Notes: generated by a model from the sequence alone, not told the origin. Positions 24,282-36,540 are shown, numbered from the stretch's first letter. The stretch is DNA of 64,000 nucleotides from Rhynchonema sp. JSB1_4 (GCA_030248065.1 JASAMV010006535.1:122772-186771); one strand, 5' to 3'. Numbers and translations: made by a program.

Positions 24282-24499
24282 TAATGTTCAAGCGTCTGTC
24301 TGGACAGACACTTTCCTTTTATTTTTTCTTCGATCTGGAAAAAGTTCACTTCGCCGACTAAAAAAACTTGTTTTTTCAACTCTTTCACTTTCACTCCGCA
24401 CCGCACATGCACAGCAAACAGCACATGACAATGACAACAATTCAATTCCAATTTTCTCTCTCATTCTGTTGGAGGGAAACCCAAAGACACTTGGAAAAT

Positions 24500-24850
24500 T
24501 GACTTTCCTTTTATCTCACAGCCTTGGGCTTGGGTTTTGGCTTAGGTTTTGGCTTACTTTTTGATTTAGGCTTGGGCTCAGGCCAAACCCTGAGCCGATC
24601 CGTGCACTCTGTCGCAAAATCGAAAATTTGCTTTTTCTGTCTCTCTCAAGGCAGGTATTGGTATTATAGGTGTCTTGGAGAACTTTGCTTAATTCTACAA
24701 TTTTTTTTCACCAACTTTCTCCAGGCTTTAGCACACTGATTGTATGTACATGTAGTCCCAACCCAAGCGTGGACTTTGGTTTAGGCTTATTTTTAGGCTT
24801 GGGCTTAGGTTTAGGCCTGCTACTAGGCTTAGGCTTAGGCCTCATCCTGA
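24500..24850 (+). repeat. degenerate TTAGGC / TTGGGC tracts
   Basis: Two clusters (24,524-24,585 and 24,776-24,845) of TTAGGC, TTGGGC and TTTGGC hexamers, e.g. TAGGCTTAGGCTTAGGCC near 24,825. They resemble degraded nematode telomere repeat and compare with the loop of the 4,644 element. They read as a Gly-Leu repeat in one frame, which is not taken as coding. Confidence 0.65.
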
Positions 24851-24989
24851 ATCAAATTAAACATACGGCCAAGTCGAAAACGGGCTGTGTCTCCGGCACT
24901 GGAAAACCTGACGCGGGCTGTTTGGTGGTTAGTCGAACGTTCTCATAGTTTCCCAAAATGAGCCTCAGGCATATTATGCGAAACACAGG

Positions 24990-25447
24990 TCAGGATCAGG
25001 CTGGGCCGCGATTTTTGAGTTTTCGGCCGGGCTGGGTCGGGCCGAGGGTGCGGCGCGGTCCAGCTCTGTATGTCAAAAATTTAAGCCAAAACCCGCTTTT
25101 CATTCTGTGGACTGGGCGGTGGGAAAGAATGAAAAAAACGCAAGAATCTGAGAATCGATCATGCTGTGCCAGACATATGCATCATAACAGCAGTGACGAT
25201 GTGGAGTTAAGAAATTTGGAATCTTCAATGCAGGTTGAACGACACGCATCCCAAGTAATGTTTATTTCCAGGTACCCACAGACTTGCCCTTGAGAGCGAA
25301 GAAATTGCATATGGTCGCCTATAAAAGGCATCACCTGGTTTATCACAGAAAAATTTGAAGATTGTTATCATATTTTAGAAATGTAAATTTTGGTCCAATG
25401 GTCGCATCATCAGCCACATTGTTCAGTTGGTCAATTTTCGTCGCTGT
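24990..25447. other. GGCCGG-rich patch and 3' flank of paralog A
   Basis: GGGCCGCGATTTTTGAGTTT and GGCCGGGCTGGGTCGG (about 25,000-25,065) are a remnant of the GC-rich hAT-like body. The rest is A/T-rich with no gene recognised. Confidence 0.4.
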
Positions 25448-25996
25448 TTATTTCGGTGCCATGTACATTGACACCGGGGCAGCACCGCCACCGGCACCGG
25501 CACTGTACTGGTAGCCCCCACCACCGCCACTCGCTGGAATGCAAGACAAAGAGATGCGGAGGATTGTGGATGAAAGCAGTCAAGTGTGTGACCTTGTTGT
25601 TGTTGCATCGGTGGTTGTTGCTGCCCGCCTGCCGGCATGTACATCGAAACCTGCGCTGCCGTGCCATCACCGGTCGGTTGTTGTTGGAATTGGTAGCCGC
25701 CCCCGCCACTGCTCGGGTAGCCCATGACTGAAATACAATGGTCGACGTCATGTGATGGCACAAAACGCAAAGAGATCGGGACCAACTCTGTTCCTCTCGA
25801 TAGTTGCCGCCTTGCGATGCGCTGAAACCTGCAAGTTGTTCAGCTTGTAGTTTGTCGTCCATCTACAACATCATATTTGATGCCGCCCACCTTGTTGTTG
25901 TGACGCGCCGCCAGCGGGCATGTAGGAGGATGCGACCCCGCTTGTCATTTGGTTGGTGTACGCACCACCGGACACCGGCAAATACGATGACGTCAT
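25448..25996 (-). CDS. small Q/G/Y-rich YMP-motif protein, paralog A
   Basis: Four exons on the minus strand (25891-25996, 25787-25828, 25593-25727, 25448-25533) give 122 residues; all introns are phase 1. The protein has no signal peptide or membrane segment. It is made of short modules: SSYMPAGGASQQQG, SMYMPAGGQQQPPMQQQQ, GGGGYQFQQQ and GGGGGYQYSAGAGGGAAPVS, ending SMYMAPK. (S/T)xYMP recurs three to four times. Composition suggests a disordered, aggregation- or condensate-prone protein; the family is not recognised. Paralog B at 35,210 shares the start (MTS.YLP/YMP.GGAY), module order, phase-1 introns and the end, so the pair arose by tandem duplication and now brackets the GPCR gene. Confidence 0.78.
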
Positions 25997-26432
25997 GATG
26001 ATTGGCGTGTTTCAAGTCGGAAGTTGGTATCGATACGAAAAATCAGGGCTCGGCGAAGGCAAAGAAACAAGAATGAAGCATTGTTATTCGTGAATTGCCA
26101 ATGCCATAAATAGTTTGTCGTCAAATTTTTTTCAGGAAGCGATTTACCTATGATGCCCCACTTTGATGATCGATCCTGAGATGTTATGTGAATGTGTGCA
26201 ATGCGCATAAAAAATGTGATTTCAAAAAATTCAATGTCTGTTTATTTTAACTGTGATTGATACGAGAATAATTGTGTTCAGAATGACACATCAACAACCA
26301 AACGACACAGTGAGATCACAGAATTGGATTTGACTGAGCAGCCCGATATTATATCGATGTTCCAGACACAAGAAAATAAATACATAATGCATATAAATCA
26401 CGAAACGCTTGCTGCCGGTGATGTTTCAATGC

Positions 26433-29400
26433 TCATACACTTGTGCCATTATCATCAACACATCTGACTTCCAGGTCGGGAGTTCGTATTCTCGGTAATG
26501 CTGTAAATGGCAGATTTTCCTGAGCATTTGTGGTGGTCCGCGGTTTGCGTCTGTTTCGGCCGCAAAGTTGCCAAAACGCGCCACGGAACTTTGATGACAT
26601 CATGTTGTACAGGATTGGGTTGATGGCTGCGTTGATGAACACAAACACTTTGGCCAGGTATAGGAACCTGAAAATTAAAACGATCATGGTAGAAGCACGA
26701 CAACTCAACGCCAGCGCTCCTCCGACAGCGCACAAGTGAAAGTGGCTTTCGATGTCAAATGTGCAGCAAACATTGGCTACCTACACCTACGCATGAGTGA
26801 CTATACAGTACCGGTAATTAGGTACAAGCCTCCAACTAACCAGTCTGGATGGAATGGTGTGCTGACGAATGAATTGAACAGCACCATTGCCTTGTAGGGC
26901 ATCCAGAGCACGGCAAACACCAACGTGACCACTGCCAACATCTTCACGACTTGTGCACCCTGTTTGTTGGTGTCCGTGTTGGAAGACGGGATCAGACGCG
27001 AGTTGCGACGGGAACCACTGCCTGCAGTGGACCGAATGGCAATGTTACCAACAATACGTGTGCTGCTAAAGCTCGTCCCACTCAGGGTGCTTAATCTCAA
27101 ACGTCACTTTATTTCCCTGGGCACGATCAGGCTTGTCTTTGGCTCAGGCTGTTGCCTAAGGTCGTGATTACTTTCGGCTTACTAATCCTACGCAGGAAAA
27201 ACTTCGTACGTACTGTATCTACAGTTCCCAGGTGACGCATAGAGTCCAGATTTCAACTGGGCAACCACGCAACTGGTCTCTCTCAGTTATGTCTCTGTGT
27301 GGTGTAGTCTTGATTGACCACAGCTTGGTGCTTTGTTTATGTGACATTTCATTCTGCAACCGCCTCAAACGTCAGACTTGCGTTTTGCAACACACGTTCA
27401 ACGGAACAAAGTTCAGTTATTTAAGCGCACAATGATTCGACGGCAATCAACACTTGCGGTGCACACATGTATACATGTCGTATTACTGTTTTTTTTGCAG
27501 TGCACCGTTCACGAAGTTTACATTGTTTGTCCTAACAGTTGATTCGGCAGCGGGACTTTCTCTTATTTTTTTGCACAATCGAAAGCATGATTGCGCCATG
27601 AGGCGCACTGGGTACCAGGCACATGATACGCACCAACCCTTCAATTTCGCACACTTTAGTTCCGTCGGCTGAGAGCACTTTACATTATAGAACTGAGTAT
27701 AAAGTGCGTAAGTTTATGTGCAACTTCCTCAAATTCTGGCTAATGTTACAGTGTCAACTCAAGTGGTCAAATAATATCGTCAAATCAAGGCAAGCCGCGA
27801 GAGAACGCGAGAAATAATGGCATTCGGGGTGAGTTGACGAAGTGATTTCACTACTTGCTGAGTTGACCACAAATGCTGGTAGTGGTAACATGTTGAACGT
27901 GTAATATCGTTTTCGCTTTCAGTCCCAAAGAGAAGCCGAAATAAAATGAGTAGCATCAAATGTGCAGCGTGCCATACGGCCATTCTGCTCCTATTGTTCA
28001 TGGGATTCAACAACTGCAATGCAGTCATTGAATGCAAATGGTCGTCGAACTTTCAAATGAGGTCTGCTTTTTCATCTAGTTCCCATTCGACTATTCTGTA
28101 TCGCATTGTTATCCAGATGTCTAGAAACAAAGCCCGCCAAGGCCGAAATTGCTCTGACGGAGACCGTTACTACCGGAACACCAAAGAAGCCGGTCAATCT
28201 GCGCAAATGTTGGAAGGATCCGGTGAAATGCACGTTGTTTCTATTCACGCAGCCAAGTTGAACCGACCATGTTGTGATCTTTGTGTATGACTAAATTGTC
28301 AAACTGAGCGTAGTGTCTGTCAGTATGTGATGTTGGCAATGACAATGATTGGTATTAGACTGTTCGATGGCATTTCCGCAAATGTCAAAATGTATGGTGC
28401 TCTTATGAATATCATTGGTAACAATGACTGGCTGTGCATCACTCACTGTGCGGCAGAGGGTCATTTTGGTGACCACAAAATAAATCCAGCAAAACCCACC
28501 CAATGACTCTCCATTGAGTTCGGCTGACGGTGGCAATGACAAGCGAGCCTTTGCCTGCCCATTAGTTGGTGAGTGACGACCATAGGCATTGGCGTACAGT
28601 TCAATGGCCGAGCCGGACGTCTTGCGGACCCCGCATGTCTGTGGTGGTACGCGCTGTCGCAGTGTGCGTGCAATACGACTATAGATGCACACGTACAAAA
28701 CCATCGGCAGCACGTAGAACACAAGAATGTCGCCAACGTACACTGCCTGCAATGGAAATCATGAATTTGTAGATTTGGGACTTGATCAGAGGTAATGGGC
28801 GGTAACAGAGGCAGTTTAATGTTACAAGTCTAATAGGCACTATCAACCGATGCGCACCTTGTACGCAATATTATTGCGATCAAATCGGAACGAGCAGAAC
28901 ACGTCACGGTCACGATATTTCAGCGTGGCCATGTACAACCACGGTGAATTGTAGATGATGGAGAATGTCCATATGCCGGCTACTATCAGGCACGCGCGCG
29001 ACACCGTGCACATGTAGCTGCAGAATGGAAATAAATTGTAAATGTTATTTTATTCTTTTCCACAATATCAAACAAAACCCTTAAGCCGGACGGGTAACAG
29101 GCTCACATGGACATGACACTAAGTAAGGTATGAGTGGGATCTGTTTTTTCAAAGTAGATGATGGTACAGGTATGGGGGAGTGATCCTCACCGAGCTTTCA
29201 TCGGATAGCAAATGCCGATGTAGCGCTCGACACTGAATGCCGCTACACTGAGGCTCGACGCGTTCATGGTGAGGTAGGACAGGAAAACCTGTGTATGACA
29301 GACAACAATATGATGTTCATTTGTCTCTCATTTGCATATTCCACTAAAGCAGATAAGACAACGCACCTGCAACATACAGCCCATCCATCCAAAATCGTAG

Positions 29401-29958
29401 CGATACGGCAGCCAAACATCGTGCACTTCGGGTGGTGTGGCCGACACAAAGAACAACGTGTCGCTGATTGCTAGTGACACGAGGTAACAATTGGTCGCTG
29501 TGCGCTGGAACAGGAGAATTTATGGTAAAGTTCAATACCTACAATGTATATGCAATACATTTGCAGCACCCTTGTGGTAAGAATGATGCCCAAGCCCAAG
29601 TGTAGGTTTCACGTTTTATGCCATATGTAGGAAGGAACAAGCTGGCCCGCACCCAGCACAGTATGTAGAATTATACGTCTGCTCAAACAACGACGTTGAC
29701 ATCAGAAGTCCATCCACTGACTCTGCTATGCGCCCAAACTTCAAAATTGTAACGTATATGCCTTAAAAGACGAACCATGTTTCGAACTTTAATGACAATA
29801 ATGATGACCAGAGCATTGCCAATCACGCCAAGCAACGCCAATGTGATGTATGTTGTGGCAAGCAGCACATTGAACAGCTGGTTGGCTGAGTCGGCATCTG
29901 TTAACGTTGCTGTCGTATTGTCCACCGTGGTCCGATCCAGAATTCGGGAAATGTTCAT
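26433..29958 (-). CDS. thyrotropin-releasing-hormone-receptor-like GPCR
   Basis: Seven exons (29776-29958, 29367-29504, 29191-29288, 28858-29017, 28496-28746, 26841-27065, 26433-26667) give 429 residues of a class A receptor. TM1 has GVIGNALV, TM2 LVSLAISD, TM3 NASSLSVAAFSVERYIGICY (ERY in place of DRY), TM4 the conserved Trp, TM5 FYVLPMVLY, TM6 FAVLWMPYK and TM7 INAAINPILYNMMSSKFR. Cys residues at the top of TM3 (MGC) and in loop 2 (VFCSF) can form the usual disulphide. NASS...ERYIxIC and the TM7/helix-8 sequence point to the TRH-receptor family, probably the nematode trhr-1 group; other peptide receptors of this branch are possible. A long third cytoplasmic loop spans exons 5-6. An in-frame Met 13 codons upstream (29,997) is an alternative start. 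The exon 6 acceptor (CTTTAG) is the least certain junction. Intron 5 hosts another gene. Confidence 0.88.
27913..27922 (+). promoter_or_regulatory. probable spliced-leader acceptor of the nested peptide gene
   Basis: TTCGCTTTCAG lies 23 nt before the ATG of the nested gene and has no recognisable exon in front of it. It is a good nematode-type acceptor. Confidence 0.5.
27946..28261 (+). CDS. small secreted Cys peptide precursor nested in GPCR intron
   Basis: Two exons (27946-28061, 28117-28261; 55 bp intron, phase 2) encode 86 residues on the strand opposite to the host receptor. The N-terminus has a clear signal-peptide core (TAILLLLFMG) with likely cleavage near NCNA. The mature part has a Cys pair around WSSNFQMR, a Thr/Lys-rich spacer with KK (TPKKPVNLRK), and a C-terminal CWKDPVKC followed by TLFLFTQPS. 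CxxxPVxC with six residues between the cysteines has the spacing of allatostatin-C-type cyclic peptides (CxxxPIxC); this is a spacing match only, not proof of kinship. Possible processing sites are KK and RK just before the ring. It could be a neuropeptide, a small effector-like peptide, or, less likely, a chance frame. Confidence 0.62.
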
Positions 29959-30207
29959 TCTGGTTTTTTGACGCCTTTTTCTGTAATAAAGGGCCAAAAA
30001 GGCCTTGATGAGTCAAAGCATGCGTTTTGCTGACGTTCAACAAGCCACTAATTGTCACTGTCAAGTGGGTGTATAACGTACCACCATGGCGGTCCAGTAA
30101 TTTTACGCATTTGATGCACAGCTGAACATATTGATATGCACAGAACGCAGAATTTAAAAAGCAAAACTGGAAACATATTAAGCGAAAACAAACATGATTT
30201 TTTCGAC

Positions 30208-30754
30208 TTAAAGGGTGTGTCTAACGTCTCTTAACCCCATGTTTTATTGGGTGCAATCGAAAGATGACCTCGACAGGCCACCGTGTGCAAAAAACCGCGT
30301 CTTCTAGCTCGCTAAATCGCGAAATATTGAGGGCTACTTTTCGAATTAAATCAATTTCCGGACACAAAACTCCAGGCGCTTTTGAGTGCGCGCTATTCAC
30401 GTTTGGCGTTTTTCTGCTGAAACATTGCATGTTTAAGCGCGGCTCAGCCGCCTATACAATGCACGTAAACGCTCAACACACAACGCTCTGGCTGCTGGCT
30501 TGACTGTGGACACAATGAATGTTTCATTTAACACATAGAAGCTGGTTTGTGTGTGTTTCGCTTCGTAACTTTTCTTGTCTGCTCAGCCTAAATTTTGTGT
30601 CCGGAAATTGATTTAATTCGAAAAGTAACCCTCAAGATTTCGCGATTTAGTGAGTTAGAAGTCGCGGTTTTTTGCACACGGCCTGCTTTCGAAGACATCT
30701 TTCAATTCCACCCAACAAAACATGGGGTTAGGAGACGTTAGACACACCCTTTAA
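30208..30754. mobile_element. TTAA-flanked fold-back element
   Basis: TTAA precedes AGGGTGTGTCTAACGTCTC and follows its inverted copy. The arms are about 155 bp each and nearly complementary (e.g. TGTGTCCGGAAATTGATTTA and complement), with an unrelated 230 bp centre. The TTAA target and ends suggest a piggyBac-type non-autonomous element. No transposase. Confidence 0.75.
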
Positions 30755-33700
30755 ACGGCACATATTTCCCGAGTCGAGAGTCGGATAAAAAAGTCCCTGA
30801 TCGACGGTCTAAGGTCTTGGCAGTATTTCCCGCTGCGCATACAAAAGCTCCGTTCGAACCGAATAAAGGCGAGCTAAAACCATAACTCCACAACGTCAAA
30901 GCACCGCATAAATTACGTGGGCGCGCACCACGATTTCCAAAACATTTTTTGGCTACCAAGCTCGGTTGCTTACGGCATTCGTCGTAAAGCGATCGGTTTC
31001 TGCGCTCGTATTGTGATCTGTGCAGACCACCTCCTGTCTTTGTGACAAATACGTTTAGGAAGTGCGAAATGAGCTGGTTCACTCAATGAATTATGCTACT
31101 ACGTCTTTCTCGAGGGATTCGATTCTGATTTGAAACTTGACGGATTATTCGAGTACATAATGACATGTCCATGGTGCGATACGGTGCGGTGTAGAGCCCT
31201 AATGCGTATAACTACAATGTCGAAGTTGGTAATCCGAGATGCCATGGGCCAAGCACAATGAAATTGAAGGTTGGGGGTGTTTGTCTGCGGTAAAAACCAA
31301 CGCAGAAATTTCCTACGTATACACGCAAGCATCGCATGCACAGCCAAGCAAACAAATGCATTTCACAAATTAGAAAAATGCCACAGCAAGGGCCCAAATC
31401 GTGGTCTGCTTCAGTAGTAGTGGCATTGAAAACATGATCTGTTTTGGATTAAAAACCCCGTCGTGACCGGTCGGCGGGACGGGTTCCTTCCTTTCACAAT
31501 GATGATAATAGTAATGCTCGTATTACTCCAGAAGGCACAGATGCCAAAAAAGGCAACACGAACATTGGCACCCATATAGCTTTGTGAGTGATGTTTTTCA
31601 TACTATGTACGTATATAACGTGTAAGTATGTATATCATTCAAGCACCCAATGATTTTCTTTTCCCGTCAGGAGGCATACAGTATGCGAAGTGCGGCGGGG
31701 CTGCTGACGTCATCGCATGTGAACAGAACGAACAAGCGTGTTTCACTGATCTCCTTTGAACAAACGATGGAACGAACACGCAAACATCATGGTTCCTTAT
31801 GAATGCATTGTTTGCTTTAGCTACCGACAGTATCGATACCTGCAATTTTCGAACGAAACATGAATTTTAGTATATGCGTGAACAGACCTCACCAGTACAG
31901 CTTCATGAAACGGAATCAAATCAAACGACGACACACGACGATGGACGCTTCAGCGTAAATCGAATTTGATTGAATGAAAATACTGTCACACCACAACGCG
32001 GAGAGTGCAAACACTCGGAACAAAACTGGAGAGTTCGTAGGCCATAACTGCGTGCAATAGGGCGGAATTTTTGGATGTATTGGCGGCTGCCTGATAGTAC
32101 ATTACATAACTTGTGTAACAGCAAAGCAGACTTCAGAAAATTAATTTTTTAGAACATTAAAAAGTGCTCGGATGGAACAGGGAATGAACATTGTGATTTC
32201 AGCACAAAGCTGACCGGAAATCGGATCGAGTCGCATATACTGCCCCACACGTATAACATAATAATTTTATGGACATGCAAGGGCAAGGGCAGCAGAGACG
32301 GCATAGGCGCACAGCCGGGGATTTCCGGAGACATAGTGCCAAAGTGGCTGGCTGACGGATGTTACTCACCAAAAACACGCACTTGCGCGGCAGCTAAATT
32401 GCACCCGAACAACGTTCGAAACAAAGCGGAACAAAAATGTTCCAAATGTCACGCAGCGAGGTATAAAACAAATGACTGAACCGAAAAGAAGACCTGGTTA
32501 TTTGGCCCCGTCCTGGGTGGAGAGGCCGCTGAACGATCAAAAATATTGTCTGAACATTTTTCCAGTACACTTGGCACCTGACACACAACACAGTAACCGG
32601 CGATGGAAACGGAACCAAACGCCCAACGGGGCTTCATGTGCCTTGAACCCGCTGCTGAGTGAAATTGTTTGCAATCTAATTCTGAATGATAATAAATCGT
32701 CGACAGTGGGCGCAAGAGAATTGCATTCTTCCTAGTTTCTACTGTACCAACGCGCATGCGCGCTTCTGATAAATTATCAAACACAAGCACTTTACATCGC
32801 TGCAAGTTTGGTGGTGCGGTTTGCTTCTCGCATTATCTCCTTTTGCGGATGATCGCCAGATCTCACTAATGAGACAACGAGAACATTGCGCCATACTTGC
32901 TTTCGGCTGCCTGCAGCTTTTCATATGTTCAAGTCAAACATGAGTTTGAGTAATATTATGCAATATCATAGAAAGTCATCAACATAAATGATCGGCAAGA
33001 AACATGTTTACATTGCAGACGTCAAGCAGACAACCATCAGACATTTTGTTGTAACTCGTAAATAAACAAGTTGACGGTTGCCACGCTGTTCGCATCGGAA
33101 CGTAATGGATTCTCGTTAATTTGAGACCTGGGGAGTGATATTCGTAAAATTACTAACAAAGTGTGTCATGACTTTGATGTTGGTGTCAAATTGCAAGGGG
33201 CGAAACGCATATGAAGCGCATTCACCGCACCACGTTCAAGACACTGACGACGGGCTTGTCCGCCCACTTGAATAACAAGCAGGGATGTCGAAAAACAGCC
33301 CAAAACCTGTTGCCCAACACGGCAATAAAAACGAAAAAGTAAAAGAAACGGGATAAATTGTATGTATGTGCATACTTTTGTCATAGTCAAAACAAGGCGT
33401 TGCGGGTACATTTCTGATTACGAATAACAAGAGGTGGTGTAAAACAGTAATGGTGTCTTCTCTCTTTGAACGGCATATTGTCGAAGTGAGCAACATTCAG
33501 AAAGTTTGGCCACCAAAAACTTTCTCGACTTCTGGAACAGCTTGAAACTCGCGGCGGTGTGAAGCAACGACATCTTTTGTTACGTCATAAATTCATACAC
33601 TTGAGCTTGTGTGGCACTTGACATGCACTCACATCACAACACATTCAGATTTTGAGTTAAACCTTTGGAAAACTGATATTAAATAACAGATCGTTTCAGG

Positions 33701-34700
33701 GCGAATATAGAAACCAGAAAGAGACAAAACGCTGTGTTTTGCTGGGTTGTGCTGTGTATTTGGACGAAAACCATAGTAGCATAATTCTGGGGCGGTCAGA
33801 AACAAATTCTGGGGTTTACATGTCTCTCAGACAACGCAGTTGATGAATTCATCAATATAATTTTTATATGACGCAATAAAAAGTCTGGTGATTAATGAAA
33901 TTATGTTTGTGCTTGTGGGAAAGTTACCTATCCTGAACTGAACAAAGTATAGTAAAAGGTACAAGGCTATTAGCATGGTATTATAATGAATAGTCTTGGA
34001 AACACGCAGGGTCTTGTCTGCCAAACAGCTGTTTTGCAAAACACAGGAAGTGCAGGCGCAGCGCAGCGGCTTTCCGTGCAGCACGCAGCGAAACAAACAA
34101 ATAAGAACAATCTTGGTTGACGTATCGTTGCTTTTGGAAACTGCTCAAAGATCGTGCAAATAGTCAATCCTATTGCAGACAGACACGCGATCCCAACCCA
34201 GTTGGGTGCAAAGTGCGTGAAGCAAAGCCAGCCGCAAAGAAAATAACGGAAATGTTTTCTTGTAAAATGGGTCTTGACGTGCATCGGTTTGGTGATCCGC
34301 TGACATTCTCAAGTGAACGAGCGAACGAGTTTATGTAACAGACAGATGTCAAATATGTGCCAGGTGAGCCAAGTTGGTCGGCGACGACAACAGTGTTGTG
34401 TGCCGAAGGAGATGCTGATGCACTGTCATCACGTTCAAAAGACAGACAGCTAGCTGATGCTGGGCGGATGAGGCGGGCACAAAAACGCGTCATTTTCAGC
34501 TCCTGGCCATATACGCGCAGCTCAGAGTTGAGGCCAACCAGGACAATTTGCCCTACATACATATCTGACCGAACAACACCATTTGAGGTTGCGCATATTG
34601 AGCAAGCAACATCAAGGAAGTGCATCGTTGCGTGACAGAGTCGGACGGGCGGCGACCACAAATTACAACTCTGCTTTGAGCGTAACGATGGCTGTTAATG
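30755..34700. other. long stretch with no convincing gene
   Basis: Nearly 4 kb of mixed-composition DNA. Open frames of 60-115 codons occur on both strands but show no domain, no repeat periodicity and no consistent exon structure. It may contain the regulatory region or UTRs of flanking genes, or unrecognised non-coding RNA. Confidence 0.35.
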
Positions 34701-34722
34701 CCGAATTGACGAAAGTACATAA

Positions 34723-35076
34723 CTATGGTCCGGCGCTTTTATGGTTTGGTTTTATTGTCGAAGCGCGAGCACAAGTAGCAGTTGACATTTTCTTCCTGGC
34801 AACCGCACATGGTGGGGGCGGTCTGGCTACAATTCCCAGGGTCACAATCTCTGGCACCGAGTTTGCTTTATTGTATGTAGGATGCGTCGGGCCGGGGAGA
34901 CGCATGCAAACACAAACATGAACAAGATTATAATCGATATCAAAACCTTTGGGGTATCCAAGCCGTGGAAAATTAACTTGTGAACCAATTTTATCTTCAC
35001 GCAAATCCAGCATGAGTTCTAAATTTTCAATTTCAGTCATCGCATAATTAGCATATTTTGAATCTGGCATGTCCAT
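34723..35076 (-). CDS. hypothetical ORF or exon, unrecognised
   Basis: A 117-codon frame that stays open upstream to about 35,100. The first 45 residues look protein-like (MTEIENLELMLDLREDKIGS, NFPRLGYPKGFDIDYN) while the remainder is weaker. AGCTGTAG at about 35,088 could be an acceptor. It may be one exon of an undetected gene or a decayed gene. No family recognised. Confidence 0.28.
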   Translation of the reverse strand: MDMPDSKYANYAMTEIENLELMLDLREDKIGSQVNFPRLGYPKGFDIDYNLVHVCVCMRLPGPTHPTYNKANSVPEIVTLGIVARPPPPCAVARKKMSTATCARASTIKPNHKSAGP

Positions 35077-35209
35077 AAGCTTTTTGCCTACAGCTATGGT
35101 TATTTTGGACCCGAATATTTATGGTTTGCTGATCTTAATGCGTCAATCAGATCAATATCGGCATTGTGTTTGATTGATTGATTGATTGATATCGGCATTT
35201 TTGTTTGAT

Positions 35210-35817
35210 TCAGCGGCCCATGTACATCGACACGGGGGCACCACCACCACCGGCTCCAGTGCTGTATTGGTAGCCACCACCGCCGCCTCCGAAACCGGCT
35301 GAAATTTAAGTTCATATTTTTTAAGATGTCGAGCTCAAAAATGCCCAATGCACAAACGTCGTTGTTGTTGGTACTGTGGCTGCTGTTGTTGGTAGGGCAT
35401 TTGTTGCTGTTGTGGTGGTGCGCCATACGGCATGTAGGACGACGTCAGACCCGGGCCCATTTGTTGTTGGAATTGGTAGCCGCCTGCAACTCTTGTGTGA
35501 CATGACAGATTTGTCCGCCAACAGTCGACAGCAACCAACCTTGAGGCGATTGTTGTTGCTGTGGGGCAAAGCCACGGACGTCAGTCTGCGATTGCGATGG
35601 ATACGAATAGGCTTGCACTGGCGGATTGTAGGCTGCAAATTGCAATGTGTTGTCAATAAGCTTTTATCGACAACACCAAATCCATACCTTGTTGTTGTGC
35701 GGGCATGTACATCGACGTCACACCCCCGGCAAGTGGGTTGCCAGGTCCGATCAGATTGTTCTGAATGCCAGGTTGCGCGTACGCACCACCGGCAAGAGGC
35801 ATGTAGGCTGATGTCAT
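35210..35817 (-). CDS. small Q/G/Y-rich YMP-motif protein, paralog B
   Basis: Four exons on the minus strand (35688-35817, 35540-35632, 35358-35483, 35210-35298), all joined in phase 1, give 145 residues. Modules: MTSAYMPLAGGAY at the start, VTSMYMPAQQQ, a Gln-rich VRGFAPQQQQSPQGGYQFQQQ, LTSSYMPYGAPPQQQQMPYQ, and a terminal GGGGGGYQYSTGAGGGGAPV followed by SMYMGR. It is about 20 residues longer than paralog A because of the middle Gln-rich exons. No signal peptide or membrane segment; function unknown. A TATA box lies 119 nt upstream of the ATG. The whole upstream region and at least the first 64 coding bases are repeated in inverted orientation at the right end of the window. Confidence 0.8.
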
Positions 35818-35935
35818 AGTGATGATGATGATGCTGTCCAGTTGGTCAAGTCTGGTTCGGGAACGAAGCAATCGGAAGAAAAGGTCAATCAAAGCAAAGC
35901 AATAATAGAATGAACACGTTTGCGATATTTGCCTT

Positions 35936-35943
35936 CTTTTATA
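35936..35943 (-). promoter_or_regulatory. TATA box of paralog B
   Basis: TATAAAAG on the minus strand, 119 nt before the ATG. The same sequence at the same distance precedes the right-arm copy (63,811). Confidence 0.55.
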
Positions 35944-36540
35944 CGACGATCGAATAGAGGGCGGCTTACAATTTCATCAATCCGTGTTTCTTGTCACATC
36001 ATTTTATTTCATTGCTCTAAATCCATGACGACCGGTGCTGTGCCTGGGGGCCTCCACGTTTAGGGTACAGCATCTCCCCCTATCTGGTACGGTATACGGT
36101 ATCTCCCCTAATTTTTCTCAGTTTTCACCCCAAAACTACACGCGGTCAAAATGCCTAAAAATCGGCCAAAAAATCGACCAAGTGTGCAAAGCGTGATTTA
36201 GGCACATTTTACCCATAAAAATTCAATACCCACGAAATTTGTAAGAGTACTCTTACAAAATCCAAATGAGTTGCCGCAAAATCCCGGGTATGGTATCTAG
36301 TATACGATATCTCCCCCAAGTTTTGGTCCCAACCCAAGGTACAGTATCTCCCCCTCAGAAGCAGAACTAGCCGCTGGCGCTGAACCGGGGCGGCGAATTA
36401 GATCAAACTCAATCGGTGAACCAGAAACGAAAGTGAATGATCTGATCGGCTTCGATGAGGAACTAACCGAGAGAAAAACTGGCCGCAACCGGTGCGCAGC
36501 ACGCCGGCCCGACCCGGCCCGAACTAGGCCTGGGCACAAT

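Noticed and set aside
24524..24948. Gly-Leu repeat protein frames
   Set aside because: They are read-through of TTAGGC/TTGGGC tracts, as seen also in the unrelated element at 4,644.
30738..31082. 114-codon minus frame next to the TTAA element
   Set aside because: It runs into the element's arm, has no recognisable domain and no exon signals.
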